Notes: a model not told the origin generated them from the letters alone. A stretch of 9,159 nucleotides of DNA from an uncultured Clostridium sp. (GCA_934755305.1 CAKVLD010000092.1:1-9159), one strand, 5' to 3'. Counted from the first letter of the stretch, positions 1 through 7,309 are shown. Program-made: numbers and translations.

Positions 1-158
1 GAATTTTTTACTAAAAATTTAGCATCGTCCTTTGTATAAATATCATTAGTTATAACTGCACAATTATATTGATCTTTTATAGCTCTAGTTATACGTTCTA
101 TTAATAAAGTTTTCCCACTCCCAACAGGGCCCCCAACCCCTATAATAACTGGTTTCAT
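1..158 (-). CDS. ureG: Urease accessory GTPase UreG, N-terminal part (runs off window)
   Basis: UreG is the SIMIBI-class GTPase that drives nickel delivery into apo-urease together with UreF and UreD. Only the first 52 codons are present; the family is about 200 residues long. The protein begins MKPVIIGVGGPVGSGKT, with the P-loop GPVGSGKT at residues 10-17, followed by ITNDIYTKDDAKFL at 36-49, a stretch typical of UreG. The ATG at 158 is preceded by AAAGGGTGA as a ribosome binding site. The gene is separated from ureF by 91 bp that contain a tandem repeat. The rest of the gene, and perhaps ureD, would lie beyond position 1. Identification is firm; completeness cannot be judged. Confidence 0.95.
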   Translation of the reverse strand, partial: MKPVIIGVGGPVGSGKTLLIERITRAIKDQYNCAVITNDIYTKDDAKFLVKN

Positions 159-192
159 TATTATCACCCTTTCACTTAAACATAAAAAATAT

Positions 193-243
193 ATATTTTT
201 TTCATGTATATGTTTTTTTGATGCATCTGTTTTTTTAATGCAT
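193..243 (-). repeat. Three tandem 17-bp repeats between ureF and ureG
   Basis: Three adjacent 17-bp units fill most of the ureF-ureG gap. Read on the minus strand they are ATGCATTAAAAAAACAG (227-243), ATGCATCAAAAAAACAT (210-226) and ATACATGAAAAAAATAT (193-209). Units 1 and 2 differ at two positions, and the third is more diverged. Each has an ATGCAT-like core followed by seven A residues. They lie in the presumed transcribed spacer upstream of the ureG ribosome binding site. No function is evident. Confidence 0.85.
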
Positions 244-249
244 ATATTC

Positions 250-972
250 TTAGGACATAAATAGCCTAAACTCTAATGTTTCATGATTTATTTGAGCTAA
301 TTCAATTCCTGGACTAGTTGCCCCAAAATAACTGTAATCCATATTTTTTATTTTTATATATAACTTATTAAAATTCTCCAAACATTCTTTTAAAATAAGT
401 TGACCATCCTTTTGACCTAAAGGTATAGCCCTTACAGCATTTTGAATAATAGTAGATATAGTACTATACATATGAAAATTTATAGCTTCCTCTTCAGAAT
501 AATTTAATGTATACATTAACATTCCAAATACTATAGCAGGATGACCTGAAACAGCCTTATCTATAATCTTTTTCTCATAAATATCTATAAGGTTAGTATT
601 GTATAAATCTTGAAATAACTTTATCATTCTATTTGCAACAAGCTTTGAACCATTTCTAGTTTCTATTGCTATAGTTTGCGCTGTTAGCATTCTATCTAAT
701 TCCCATACTTTCTCTAAATTATCCTCATTTAAATATTGATATAACATTCTTATAGCTAATCCATCACTATATATGAACACATTATTTAAAAATACTTTTA
801 TAAACTTCCTCATAGTATTAGAGTCTATTACCTTATCTTTTCTTAAATAAGTTTCCATACCATAAGAATGATTAAATGATCCAATAGGAAAATTAGAATC
901 GCATAATTGAATTATTCTAAGTATATTTAATACTTTATTATCTTCATCAATGGGTATGTGCAAATTCAACAT
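250..972 (-). CDS. ureF: Urease accessory protein UreF
   Basis: UreF is an all-helical cytoplasmic chaperone that binds UreD on apo-urease and recruits and regulates the UreG GTPase during nickel insertion. The 240 residues match the usual family length. Family signatures are visible: LCDSNFPIGSFNHSYGMETY at 23-42, SGHPAIVFG at 142-150, NAVRAIPLGQKDGQ at 178-191, and the C-terminal SPGIELAQINHETLEFRLFM at 220-239. The start at 972 is the only Met before the first conserved block. It has an AAAAAAGG ribosome binding site about 10 nt upstream, lying inside ureE. The gene overlaps the 3' end of ureE by 26 nt, which suggests translational coupling. Confidence 0.96.
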   Translation of the reverse strand: MLNLHIPIDEDNKVLNILRIIQLCDSNFPIGSFNHSYGMETYLRKDKVIDSNTMRKFIKVFLNNVFIYSDGLAIRMLYQYLNEDNLEKVWELDRMLTAQTIAIETRNGSKLVANRMIKLFQDLYNTNLIDIYEKKIIDKAVSGHPAIVFGMLMYTLNYSEEEAINFHMYSTISTIIQNAVRAIPLGQKDGQLILKECLENFNKLYIKIKNMDYSYFGATSPGIELAQINHETLEFRLFMS

Positions 973-1399
973 GTCTAAAAGCCTTTTTTAATTTTAAATT
1001 TTCCCTTGAATAATTAATACCATCTCTTTTTAATTCTTCTTCTACTAACCTATCATATTGGATTATCATTTGTTCTCTATCAAATTGCGCTTGAAGATGT
1101 CTGTTACCTAAAGCATGAGCTATTGTACCCATTTCTGTCATATTAACTGGTTTAATAACTAATACATCTTCTGCATTTGCTTTAACTACAATAAGCTTTT
1201 TTTCTTCGTTGTAAAGCAAATCTCCATCTTTTAATTTTTCATTATTATCTAAAGAAATACCATATTCTCTATTATGATCTGACTTTACTCTAAGTATCCT
1301 TTTAAGCATATCTTCATTATCTAAATATATAGTTTCTACATGATATTGATCTAAATCACTTACATCTTTAATATTCCCAATAATGTTATTAAAAACCAT
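947..1399 (-). CDS. ureE: Urease accessory nickel metallochaperone UreE
   Basis: UreE is a dimeric cytoplasmic protein that binds nickel and hands it to UreG for urease activation. The 150 residues cover both usual domains: an N-terminal peptide-binding domain (about 1-72) and a C-terminal metal-binding domain. The family motif AHALGNRHLQAQF lies at 94-106. By family knowledge, His95 matches the conserved dimer-interface nickel ligand (His96 in Klebsiella). The tail ends HVEFAHTH, supplying a few extra histidines, but it lacks the long His-rich extension found in some species. The ATG at 1399 has a strong AGGAGGG site at 1405-1411. A 106-bp gap with a hairpin separates the gene from ureC; ureF overlaps its 3' end. 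Confidence 0.96.
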   Translation of the reverse strand: MVFNNIIGNIKDVSDLDQYHVETIYLDNEDMLKRILRVKSDHNREYGISLDNNEKLKDGDLLYNEEKKLIVVKANAEDVLVIKPVNMTEMGTIAHALGNRHLQAQFDREQMIIQYDRLVEEELKRDGINYSRENLKLKKAFRHVEFAHTH

Positions 1400-1419
1400 A
1401 ATTACCCTCCTGTATTAAA

Positions 1420-1453
1420 TAAGAGATGCTGCAAGCTAACACAACATCCCTTA
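1420..1453 (-). promoter_or_regulatory. Intercistronic RNA hairpin between ureC and ureE
   Basis: Read on the minus strand, TAAGGGATGTTGT (1453-1441) and GCAGCATCTCTTA (1432-1420) form an uninterrupted 13-bp stem with an 8-nt loop. Three of the pairs are G-U, so the stem is continuous only in the minus-strand transcript; on the other strand they would be A-C mismatches. One further A-U pair can extend the base. The stem ends 8 nt before the ureE ribosome binding site. It lacks a proper U-tract, so it is a poor terminator. More likely it is an RNA processing or stabilising element, or a partial attenuator, that adjusts accessory expression relative to the structural subunits. That role is inference. 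Confidence 0.6.
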
Positions 1454-1505
1454 TATTTGCAACAATTTTTAGAAGCATGGTGAAGCCACTTTTTTTATAA
1501 TTCTT

Positions 1506-3221
1506 TTAGAATAAGAAATACCTTTGTGCTAATGGTGCTTCATTAATTGGTTCACAAGTTATTAACTCTCCATTAACTGTGACATCATAAGTTTGTGGAT
1601 CTACTCCTAACTTAGGAGTTTCACAATTTAACTTCATATCTTTCTTAGTTAAATTCCTAATACCACTAACTGGTAAAATCATTTTTTGTAAACCTAATTT
1701 TTCTTTTATTCCATGCTCAAAAGCATATGTAGATACGAAAGTTGCAGATGTTTGATATTTAGCTTTTCCATATGCAGCATAACAATCTCTATAATGTTCT
1801 GGTTGACATGTTGGAATTGAAGCATTTGCCTCTCCAATAATAGATCTATTAACCATTCCCCCTTTAATTATCAAATGTGGTTTTACTCCAAAGAATTCTG
1901 GATCCCATAATACTAAATCTGCCATTTTACCTACTTCTACAGAACCTATATAATTTGAAATACCTTGAGCTATAGCTGGATTTATAGTATATTTAGCTAC
2001 ATATCTTCTAACTCTATTATTGTCATTTTCTTCAGTATCACCTTTTAATGGTCCCCTTTGTTTCTTCATCTTACTAGCTGTTTGCCATGTTCTAATTATT
2101 ACTTCACCTATTCTTCCCATTGCCATTGAGTCTGAACTCATAATACTAAATACACCCATATCTTGTAATATATCTTCTGCTGCTATAGTTTGATGTCTAA
2201 TTCTTGAATCTGCAAAAGCTATATCTTCTGGTACTTTTGGATCTAGATGATGACATACCATTAACATATCTAAATGTTCAGCTATAGTATTTACTGTAAA
2301 AGGCTTAGTAGGGTTAGTTGAAGCAGGTAATACATTAAGTTTAGATGCAACTTTTAAAAGGTCAGGTGCATGACCTCCTCCTGCCCCTTCTGTATGGAAT
2401 GTATGAATAGTTCTTCCTGCAATAGCTTCTATAGTATGTTCTACAAAACCACCTTCATTTAAAGTATCTGAATGTATAGAAACTTGAATATCATACTTAT
2501 CAGCAGTTTTTAAAGAATAATCTATAGCAGATCTAGTAGCTCCCCAATCTTCATGAACCTTAAGACCACACGCTCCTGCTTGAACTTGTTCCTCTGTAAC
2601 TTTAATATTAGCTCCACTACCTTTACCTAAGAATCCCATATTAATAGGAAAAGCCTCTGCTGATTCTAACATACGATGAATAGACCAAGCTCCTGGAGTA
2701 GAAGTAACTGCATTAGTACCATCTACTGGTCCTGTTCCTCCACCTATTAAAGTTGTAATTCCACCTTCTAAAGCAACTTTTGCTAAATCTGGACTTATAT
2801 AATGTACATGAGTATCAATTCCTCCTGCTGTAAGAATTCTACCCTCCCCTGCTAAAGCTTCAGTACTTGGGCCAACTATAAAATCAACATGATCCATTGT
2901 ATATGGGTTTCCACCTTTTCCAATAGCTAATATCTTACCATCTCTTATACCTATATCTGCTTTATAAATACCTGTATAATCTATAACAGTAGCTCCAGTA
3001 ATAATCATATCTGCAACAAGTGGATTTTCTCTACTTTCTATAGCATTTTGACCCATTCCATCTCTTAGAACTTTACCACCACCAAATTTACTTTCATCAC
3101 CATAACCTGTATAATCTTTTTCTATTTCTATAATTAAATCTGTATCACCTAACCTTATTTTGTCTCCTTCTGTAGGACCAAATAATTCTGCATAACGATG
3201 TCTATCTATTTCAAAACTCAT
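1506..3221 (-). CDS. ureC: Urease alpha (catalytic) subunit UreC
   Basis: UreC is the catalytic subunit of nickel urease (EC 3.5.1.5), which hydrolyses urea to ammonia and carbamate in the cytoplasm. At 571 residues it is full length. All active-site residues are visible at a constant +4 offset from Klebsiella numbering. The nickel ligands are His138 and His140 (THVHYISPD), the carbamylated Lys221 (GLKVHEDWGATR), His250, His276 and Asp364 (MSSDSMAMGR). His223 binds substrate. Cys323 and His324 (MVCHHLD) are on the mobile flap. The C-terminus LAQRYFLF is the family ending. The ATG overlaps the ureB stop in a TAATG junction, with GGGGAG upstream. No sign of inactivation is seen. Confidence 0.99.
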   Translation of the reverse strand: MSFEIDRHRYAELFGPTEGDKIRLGDTDLIIEIEKDYTGYGDESKFGGGKVLRDGMGQNAIESRENPLVADMIITGATVIDYTGIYKADIGIRDGKILAIGKGGNPYTMDHVDFIVGPSTEALAGEGRILTAGGIDTHVHYISPDLAKVALEGGITTLIGGGTGPVDGTNAVTSTPGAWSIHRMLESAEAFPINMGFLGKGSGANIKVTEEQVQAGACGLKVHEDWGATRSAIDYSLKTADKYDIQVSIHSDTLNEGGFVEHTIEAIAGRTIHTFHTEGAGGGHAPDLLKVASKLNVLPASTNPTKPFTVNTIAEHLDMLMVCHHLDPKVPEDIAFADSRIRHQTIAAEDILQDMGVFSIMSSDSMAMGRIGEVIIRTWQTASKMKKQRGPLKGDTEENDNNRVRRYVAKYTINPAIAQGISNYIGSVEVGKMADLVLWDPEFFGVKPHLIIKGGMVNRSIIGEANASIPTCQPEHYRDCYAAYGKAKYQTSATFVSTYAFEHGIKEKLGLQKMILPVSGIRNLTKKDMKLNCETPKLGVDPQTYDVTVNGELITCEPINEAPLAQRYFLF

Positions 3222-3547
3222 TATTCTTTAACTCCCCTTCCATCTAAATATCCATCAACTAAATTACGTAAACCATATACTCTTCTAACTCCACCAATAT
3301 CTATTAAATTTATTTCTTTTTTATCTCCCGGTTCAAATCTAACAGCTGTCCCAGAAGGTATATCTAACCTTTTTCCATAAGCTTTTTCTCTATCAAATTG
3401 TAAATAGTCGTTTACTTCATAAAAATGATAATGAGAGCCTATTTGTACAGGTCTATCCCCTGTATTAACTACTTCTAACTTTATGGCATCTTTACCTTTG
3501 TTATACTCTATAATACCATCTTTAATAAATAATTCTCCTGGTGTCAT
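3221..3547 (-). CDS. ureB: Urease beta subunit UreB
   Basis: UreB is a small structural subunit that packs with UreA and UreC in the urease trimer of trimers. The 108 residues match the family's usual length for organisms with separate A and B subunits. Conserved blocks are NTGDRPVQIGSHYHFYEVN at 28-46, LDIPSGTAVRFEPG at 61-74 and YGLRNLVDG at 91-99. The ATG at 3547 has a GGGAGG ribosome binding site that overlaps the end of ureA; the two genes are 16 bp apart. The stop codon shares its last base with the ureC start (TAATG), so UreB and UreC translation is probably coupled. Confidence 0.98.
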   Translation of the reverse strand: MTPGELFIKDGIIEYNKGKDAIKLEVVNTGDRPVQIGSHYHFYEVNDYLQFDREKAYGKRLDIPSGTAVRFEPGDKKEINLIDIGGVRRVYGLRNLVDGYLDGRGVKE

Positions 3548-3563
3548 TTAAATTTAACCTCCC

Positions 3564-3866
3564 TTATTGAATTGGATTATGTACTGTAACTAATTTTGTT
3601 CCATCAGGAAAAGTAGCCTCTACTTGTACTGTATGTATCATTTCACTTATCCCTTCCATAACATCGCTTTTACTTAAAATCCTAGTTCCGTACTCCATTA
3701 ATTCTTCAACTTTTCTTCCTTCTCTTGCACCTTCTAATAATTCATCAGTTATTAATGCAACTGACTCTGGATAATTAAGTTTTAAGCCTTTTTTCTTTCT
3801 TTTCCTTGCAACCTCAGCTGCGACTACAATCATAAGTTTATCTTTTTCTCTATCTGTTAAACGCAA
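3564..3866 (-). CDS. ureA: Urease gamma subunit UreA (TTG start)
   Basis: UreA is the smallest urease structural subunit. Starting at the TTG at 3866 gives 100 residues beginning MRLTDREKDKL, which is the usual family length and N-terminus. An AGGAGG site at 3875-3880 lies 8 nt before this TTG. The open frame reaches 11 codons further upstream to another TTG (3899), but that start would put the AGGAGG inside the coding region and add a non-conserved extension, so I reject it. Conserved blocks include LNYPESVALIT at 30-40 and VQVEATFPDGTKLVTVHNPI at 80-99. It is the first gene of the urease operon and follows the telA terminator, so a promoter should lie within about 3882-3940. I see no convincing one. 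Confidence 0.96.
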   Translation of the reverse strand: MRLTDREKDKLMIVVAAEVARKRKKKGLKLNYPESVALITDELLEGAREGRKVEELMEYGTRILSKSDVMEGISEMIHTVQVEATFPDGTKLVTVHNPIQ

Positions 3867-3874
3867 TCTATTTT

Positions 3875-3880
3875 CCTCCT
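3875..3880 (-). promoter_or_regulatory. Ribosome binding site fixing the ureA TTG start
   Basis: The minus strand reads AGGAGG, followed by 8 nt and TTG CGT TTA ACA. This perfect site selects the TTG at 3866 over the upstream in-frame TTG at 3899. Confidence 0.9.
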
Positions 3881-3937
3881 TTTTATAAATGATTATCAAA
3901 CTATGCTTTAGTATGTGTATTTTTCACAATTTTATGC

Positions 3938-3981
3938 AAAAAAAGTACTGCATATAATCTATAATTACATGCAGTACTTTT
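3938..3981 (-). terminator. Rho-independent terminator of xpaC-telA
   Basis: The minus strand has a perfect 13-bp stem, AAAAGTACTGCAT (3981-3969) with ATGCAGTACTTTT (3953-3941), around a 15-nt loop. It continues into a run of T residues (complement of the A-run 3938-3944). It begins 25 bp after the telA stop and ends before ureA. It should therefore separate the xpaC-telA transcript from the urease operon. Confidence 0.9.
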
Positions 3982-4005
3982 AATAATACTTGTTAAAACA
4001 ATATG

Positions 4006-5148
4006 CTATTTTCTTAAAGTTAATAATTTATTCTTTAATTGTTCTTCTATATTAACTAATTCCTTTTCAGCTTCTCTACGTTTTTCACGACCTTCATCTT
4101 GTATACGAATAACTTCATCTAAAGTAGAAATTAATGATTCATTAGTTGCTCTAAGTGTTTCAATATCAACAACTCCCCTCTCAGAAGCTTTTGCTGTTTC
4201 TATAGTAGACATCTTTAATGTTTCTGCGTTTTTACGAAGAAGTTCATTAGTCATATTAGTAACTTCATTTTGTACTTTAGCTGCATTTTGAGAATGAGCA
4301 ACTCCAAGTGCAAGTACTATTTGACTTTTCCATAAAGGAATAGTATTTACTAATGTAGATTGAATCTTTTCTGACATTAAAGTATCATTATTTTGAACTA
4401 AACGTATTTGTGGTGCCATTTGAAGAGATATCATTCTAGTTAATTCTAAATCATGAACTTTCTTTTCAAATCTATCACAAAGTGCTGCAAAGTCATTAGC
4501 AGCTTGAGCATCTTCTGGATATCCGCTTAACTTAGCTTTTTCAGTTAATTGAACTAATTCTTCTTCTCTCGCCTTTTCTAATCTTTTCTTACCAGCTAAA
4601 ATGTACATATTTAATTCTTTGAAATAAACTTTATTTATTTCATACATCTTATCTAACATAGATATATCTTTTAAAAGTTGAATTTGATGTTCTTCAAGTG
4701 CTGTACATATAGTATTTATATTACTTTCAACCTTTGTATATTTAGCCTTTAACATGTCTATTTTCTTGCTTTGCTTTTTAAATATACCTAATAAGCCCTT
4801 TTTCTCTTCCGTATCTTCGAAATTTTTAAGTTCCACTACTACAGAAGATAACATATTACCTACTTCCCCTAAATCCTTTGTTTTTACATTATTTAAAGCT
4901 GATTCAGAGAAATCTGCAATTTTCTTTTGTGCTCCTACACCATATTGTAAAATTGAATTAGAGTTATTTAAATCAATTTTATTTACAAAGTCATCAACCA
5001 TTTTTCTTTCATTTTCTGTTAATGAAAGGTATTCTGGACTTTCCTTCTTTTCTTCCTTAACTTCTAACATCTCATTAACTTGATCATCAAAAGTATCAAA
5101 TGTTAAACTTGGTGTTACTCCAATATCTTCTTTAAAATTTTCTCCCAT
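4006..5148 (-). CDS. telA: TelA-family toxic anion resistance protein
   Basis: This is a 380-residue member of the TelA (toxic anion resistance, PF05816) family, named for tellurite resistance. In Bacillus the homologue is YaaN, and in Listeria TelA has been linked to tolerance of cell-envelope-active agents. The molecular activity is not established. The family core is visible at about 238-283, including RMISLQMAPQIRLVQNNDTL. The protein is highly charged and mostly helical, with likely coiled coil at about 125-205 and 345-378, and shows no signal peptide or membrane segment. It starts at 5148 in a TAATG overlap with the xpaC stop, with AAAGGAG upstream, so the two genes are co-translated. 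A strong terminator follows. Confidence 0.93.
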   Translation of the reverse strand: MGENFKEDIGVTPSLTFDTFDDQVNEMLEVKEEKKESPEYLSLTENERKMVDDFVNKIDLNNSNSILQYGVGAQKKIADFSESALNNVKTKDLGEVGNMLSSVVVELKNFEDTEEKKGLLGIFKKQSKKIDMLKAKYTKVESNINTICTALEEHQIQLLKDISMLDKMYEINKVYFKELNMYILAGKKRLEKAREEELVQLTEKAKLSGYPEDAQAANDFAALCDRFEKKVHDLELTRMISLQMAPQIRLVQNNDTLMSEKIQSTLVNTIPLWKSQIVLALGVAHSQNAAKVQNEVTNMTNELLRKNAETLKMSTIETAKASERGVVDIETLRATNESLISTLDEVIRIQDEGREKRREAEKELVNIEEQLKNKLLTLRK

Positions 5149-6335
5149 TACTTATGTTCTCCTTTATTAAATTCATTTTCAGTTAATCCCTCTTGAGTAA
5201 ATAAAGTTTTTAATACTGATATATCTGAAGATACATCCATAGTTATGTCTTCAAATAAATCATCTAATAACTTCTCAAAAGCGGTATTTATAAGGTCAAG
5301 GCTTTTTTCTATTTCATTTTTAGCCTTTTTAACATTATCCCCTTCAATAGCTTGATTATCTAATTCTTTATATGTGTTTACAAGCTTTAATGTCATAGGA
5401 AGATAATGATTTATAAACTTTTTAACATCTGGTATTTTACTAATATCTTTCTCTATATTATTAAAAATAGCTGTTACTATTTTCTCTAGCTTATCAAGTT
5501 TTGCTGATATTACTTCCCCAGGTATTGCATCATTTGCACTTCTTATTTCATTAATATATCTTTTACCTAAATTAATAACTTCATATAACTCTGCATTTTC
5601 TGAAGCTTTTTTAACTTCCTCTTCTTTTCTCTTCTTTTGTTCTTCATAAGATCTTTCTGCATTTAAATATGCTTCATATACTTCATTACTTAATATAAAG
5701 TTGTTATTTTTCTCATCTATATATGCTTCTTTAAACATTTCTAAATCTATCATTTTTATTAAATCTTTAATGACGAATTTATTATCTTTTCTAATTGCTT
5801 TAGATAATGAGTCTATAGTACAATAATTGGTGTTTTCTACAAGCGAAGCATATTTCTTAAATCTTTTAATTCTATTTCTTATACTCTTACCTTTTAATGA
5901 TAAATATATACCTATTAACATAAAGACTGTTGATAAGCCAAGCATTCCCATATAATCACTTTCTGCTCCATGAAAAGCTGCTGACGAAACAAAAAAAGTT
6001 GTAATAAGGATAAATCCCCAAAACACCCCCATAGTTGTGCCAAGAATACTATATACAACACCTTTAATCTTTCCTTTAGGATTTTTTGCTATGTACTTAT
6101 ATTTTGAGCTTTTATTATACATATTTATTGAACTTTTAACGCCTTGTTCAACTGTATCTGCTGTCTTTTGAACAAAATCAGTACTACGTTTTAATTGTCT
6201 TTTAACTTCATCTAGTATATTTCCTGCTTCAAAATTAATAGTATCTTTTATTCTGTCATAATCAATATAGTCAGAGGCACTATCTACCGCTTTTCTTATT
6301 TGCTCTTCTATATCAAAAAAGTCATTTCTCCTCAT
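5148..6335 (-). CDS. xpaC: XpaC-family membrane protein (5-bromo-4-chloroindolyl phosphate hydrolysis family)
   Basis: This 395-residue protein has the layout of the XpaC family (PF10112), named after a Bacillus gene associated with hydrolysis of X-phosphate; the true function is unknown. After a charged helical N-terminus (1-80), two membrane segments are visible at about 92-117 (VVYSILGTTMGVFWGFILIT) and 129-148 (MGMLGLSTVFMLIGIYLSL). A long charged, helical cytoplasmic region (150-395) follows. The ATG at 6335 has GGAGG 10 nt upstream, and a sigma-A-like promoter lies at 6461-6489. Pairing with telA is typical of Firmicutes and suggests a joint envelope-related role. The family assignment rests on layout and the telA pairing more than on a sharp motif. 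Confidence 0.85.
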   Translation of the reverse strand: MRRNDFFDIEEQIRKAVDSASDYIDYDRIKDTINFEAGNILDEVKRQLKRSTDFVQKTADTVEQGVKSSINMYNKSSKYKYIAKNPKGKIKGVVYSILGTTMGVFWGFILITTFFVSSAAFHGAESDYMGMLGLSTVFMLIGIYLSLKGKSIRNRIKRFKKYASLVENTNYCTIDSLSKAIRKDNKFVIKDLIKMIDLEMFKEAYIDEKNNNFILSNEVYEAYLNAERSYEEQKKRKEEEVKKASENAELYEVINLGKRYINEIRSANDAIPGEVISAKLDKLEKIVTAIFNNIEKDISKIPDVKKFINHYLPMTLKLVNTYKELDNQAIEGDNVKKAKNEIEKSLDLINTAFEKLLDDLFEDITMDVSSDISVLKTLFTQEGLTENEFNKGEHK

Positions 6336-6460
6336 TTTTTATTTCCTCCAAACCACTTTCCTTAAAAGTTTTTACTAATATAGTATACATTATTACTTTC
6401 ATTTTGTTAGTATATAGAATTATTATAAAATAATGATATGTAATATATTTGCTAAATACT

Positions 6461-6489
6461 ATTTTACTTACTTTAATTTATACTGTCTA
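6461..6489 (-). promoter_or_regulatory. Sigma-A-type promoter for xpaC-telA
   Basis: On the minus strand TAGACA (6489-6484), 17 bp, then TAAAAT (6466-6461). Each hexamer matches five of six bases of the housekeeping consensus at the ideal spacing. The transcript would start near 6454, giving a leader of about 120 nt before xpaC. Confidence 0.6.
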
Positions 6490-6557
6490 CTTTTTTTTGA
6501 TTTTTATTTGAATATATTTCATTAGACTGAATTTACTCATAAAATAATATTTTCACA

Positions 6558-6581
6558 GGAGTTAAGCATAAACCTAACTCC
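6558..6581 (-). terminator. Possible terminator after the Ser-rich gene
   Basis: On the minus strand, GGAGTTAGG (6581-6573) and CTTAACTCC (6566-6558) form a 9-bp stem with one G-U pair around a 6-nt loop, about 49 bp after the Ser-rich gene's stop. The following sequence is TGTGAAAATATTATTTT, which is T-rich but not a clean U-tract, so termination may be leaky. It lies upstream of the xpaC promoter. Confidence 0.45.
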
Positions 6582-6629
6582 CCAAATTTAATGATTCAGT
6601 TATATTATAAAGTGTTTAAAACTTATCAA

Positions 6630-7265
6630 TTAGCAATTACACCAAGGAGTACCATGAGTTGTTTTTCTTGAATCACTTGAGCTTCTTTCTTTCTTATAGT
6701 TCTTTTCCCTTTTGTTTGATTTTCTTGATTTTGAACTACTTGAATCCCATGAGCTTGAATAGCTTGACCTAGATGAACAAGTTGTTTTTCTGCATTTCTT
6801 TTCTTTCTTATAATTATCTGAACTACTTGAATCCCATGAACTTGAGTAACTTATATCTTTATGATTTCTTGATTTTTTATTCTTCTTATAATTACTTGAA
6901 TAGTCTTTTGAACTTGATTTGTCTGAATAATCTTTTGAACTTGAATAACTTGAGTTACTTACATTTCTATGATTTCTTGATTTTCTATTCTTTTTATAAT
7001 CACTTGAATAGTCTTTTGAAATACTAAAAATTGAACTCATAGACTTACTTGAATTACTGTGTTTTCTTGATTTTTTATTTTTTCTACAATTACTTGAATC
7101 TTTTGAGCTCATTGATCTACTTGAGCTATTTGATCTACTTGAGCTATTTGATCTACTTGAACTATTTGATCTACTTGAACTATTTGAGCTCATTGCGCTA
7201 GTTAAACTACTTGAAATATAACTTAATCTATAATAACTATAACCTTTTGTTGATCTGTTTCCCAT
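6630..7265 (-). CDS. Ser/Lys/Arg-rich repeat protein, candidate spore coat protein and kinase substrate
   Basis: I do not recognise a named family. The 211 residues are low-complexity: about 37% Ser, with many Lys and Arg. A block of RSNSSS repeats (28-51) is followed by basic modules alternating with Ser runs: KNKKSRKH (62-69), KKNRKSRNH (91-99), KKNKKSRNH (127-135), and a KDYSS-D/N-Y unit seen twice (84 and 120). SYSSSWDSSSS also occurs twice. The tail is TTHGTPWCNC, with a C-x-C end. The composition resembles the Ser/Lys/Arg regions of Bacillus CotB and CotG, which are phosphorylated by CotH. The nearby kinase and a sigma-K-like promoter support a spore coat role, which remains inference. 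Met at 7265 is preferred because AAGGAG lies 11 nt upstream; the earlier in-frame ATG at 7292 lies before that site. Confidence 0.8.
   Translation of the reverse strand: MGNRSTKGYSYYRLSYISSSLTSAMSSNSSSRSNSSSRSNSSSRSNSSSRSMSSKDSSNCRKNKKSRKHSNSSKSMSSIFSISKDYSSDYKKNRKSRNHRNVSNSSYSSSKDYSDKSSSKDYSSNYKKNKKSRNHKDISYSSSWDSSSSDNYKKEKKCRKTTCSSRSSYSSSWDSSSSKSRKSNKREKNYKKERSSSDSRKTTHGTPWCNC
7114..7185 (-). repeat. Four tandem 18-bp repeats inside the Ser-rich gene
   Basis: Four adjacent 18-bp units, GATCTACTTGAGCTATTT on the plus strand (7114-7131, 7132-7149) and the one-base variant with GAACTATTT (7150-7167, 7168-7185), encode the RSNSSS block on the minus strand. The near identity points to recent duplication. 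Since 18 is a multiple of three, copy changes keep the frame. Confidence 0.92.
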
Positions 7266-7276
7266 ATTAATCATTT

Positions 7277-7282
7277 CTCCTT
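7277..7282 (-). promoter_or_regulatory. Ribosome binding site of the Ser-rich gene
   Basis: AAGGAG on the minus strand lies 11 nt before the ATG at 7265. Another in-frame ATG (7274) is only 2 nt after it, too close for initiation, and the ATG at 7292 lies upstream of it. The site therefore favours 7265. Confidence 0.65.
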
Positions 7283-7309
7283 TGATTTTCATAAATTATT
7301 TACTTAATA

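Noticed and set aside
1390..1479. Possible 29-codon minus-strand peptide between ureC and ureE
   Set aside because: The ATG has no ribosome binding site, and the frame crosses the hairpin and runs into ureE in another frame.
1469..1498. Possible terminator directly after ureC
   Set aside because: The arms pair only with bulges (AAG-TGG with CCA-CTT), and the A-run is on the wrong side for a minus-strand terminator.
3198..3380. Plus-strand open frame of 60 codons
   Set aside because: It lies opposite ureB and the ureC start, which have unmistakable family motifs; it is a shadow frame without a family signature.
3867..3899. Longer UreA starting at the TTG at 3899
   Set aside because: It has no ribosome binding site, would put a perfect AGGAGG inside the coding region, and adds 11 residues not seen in the family.
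4754..5083. Plus-strand open frame of 109 codons
   Set aside because: It is antisense to telA, has biased Ser/Phe composition expected from the complement of Lys/Glu codons, and no support as a gene.
6773..7027. Plus-strand open frame of 84 codons rich in Leu, Asn and Tyr
   Set aside because: It is the reverse complement of the Ser/Lys-rich repeats and mirrors their periodicity, so it is an artefact.
6630..7265. Eukaryotic SR splicing protein or contamination
   Set aside because: The RS-like repeats are suggestive only in composition; the gene has a bacterial ribosome binding site, matching base composition and bacterial neighbours.
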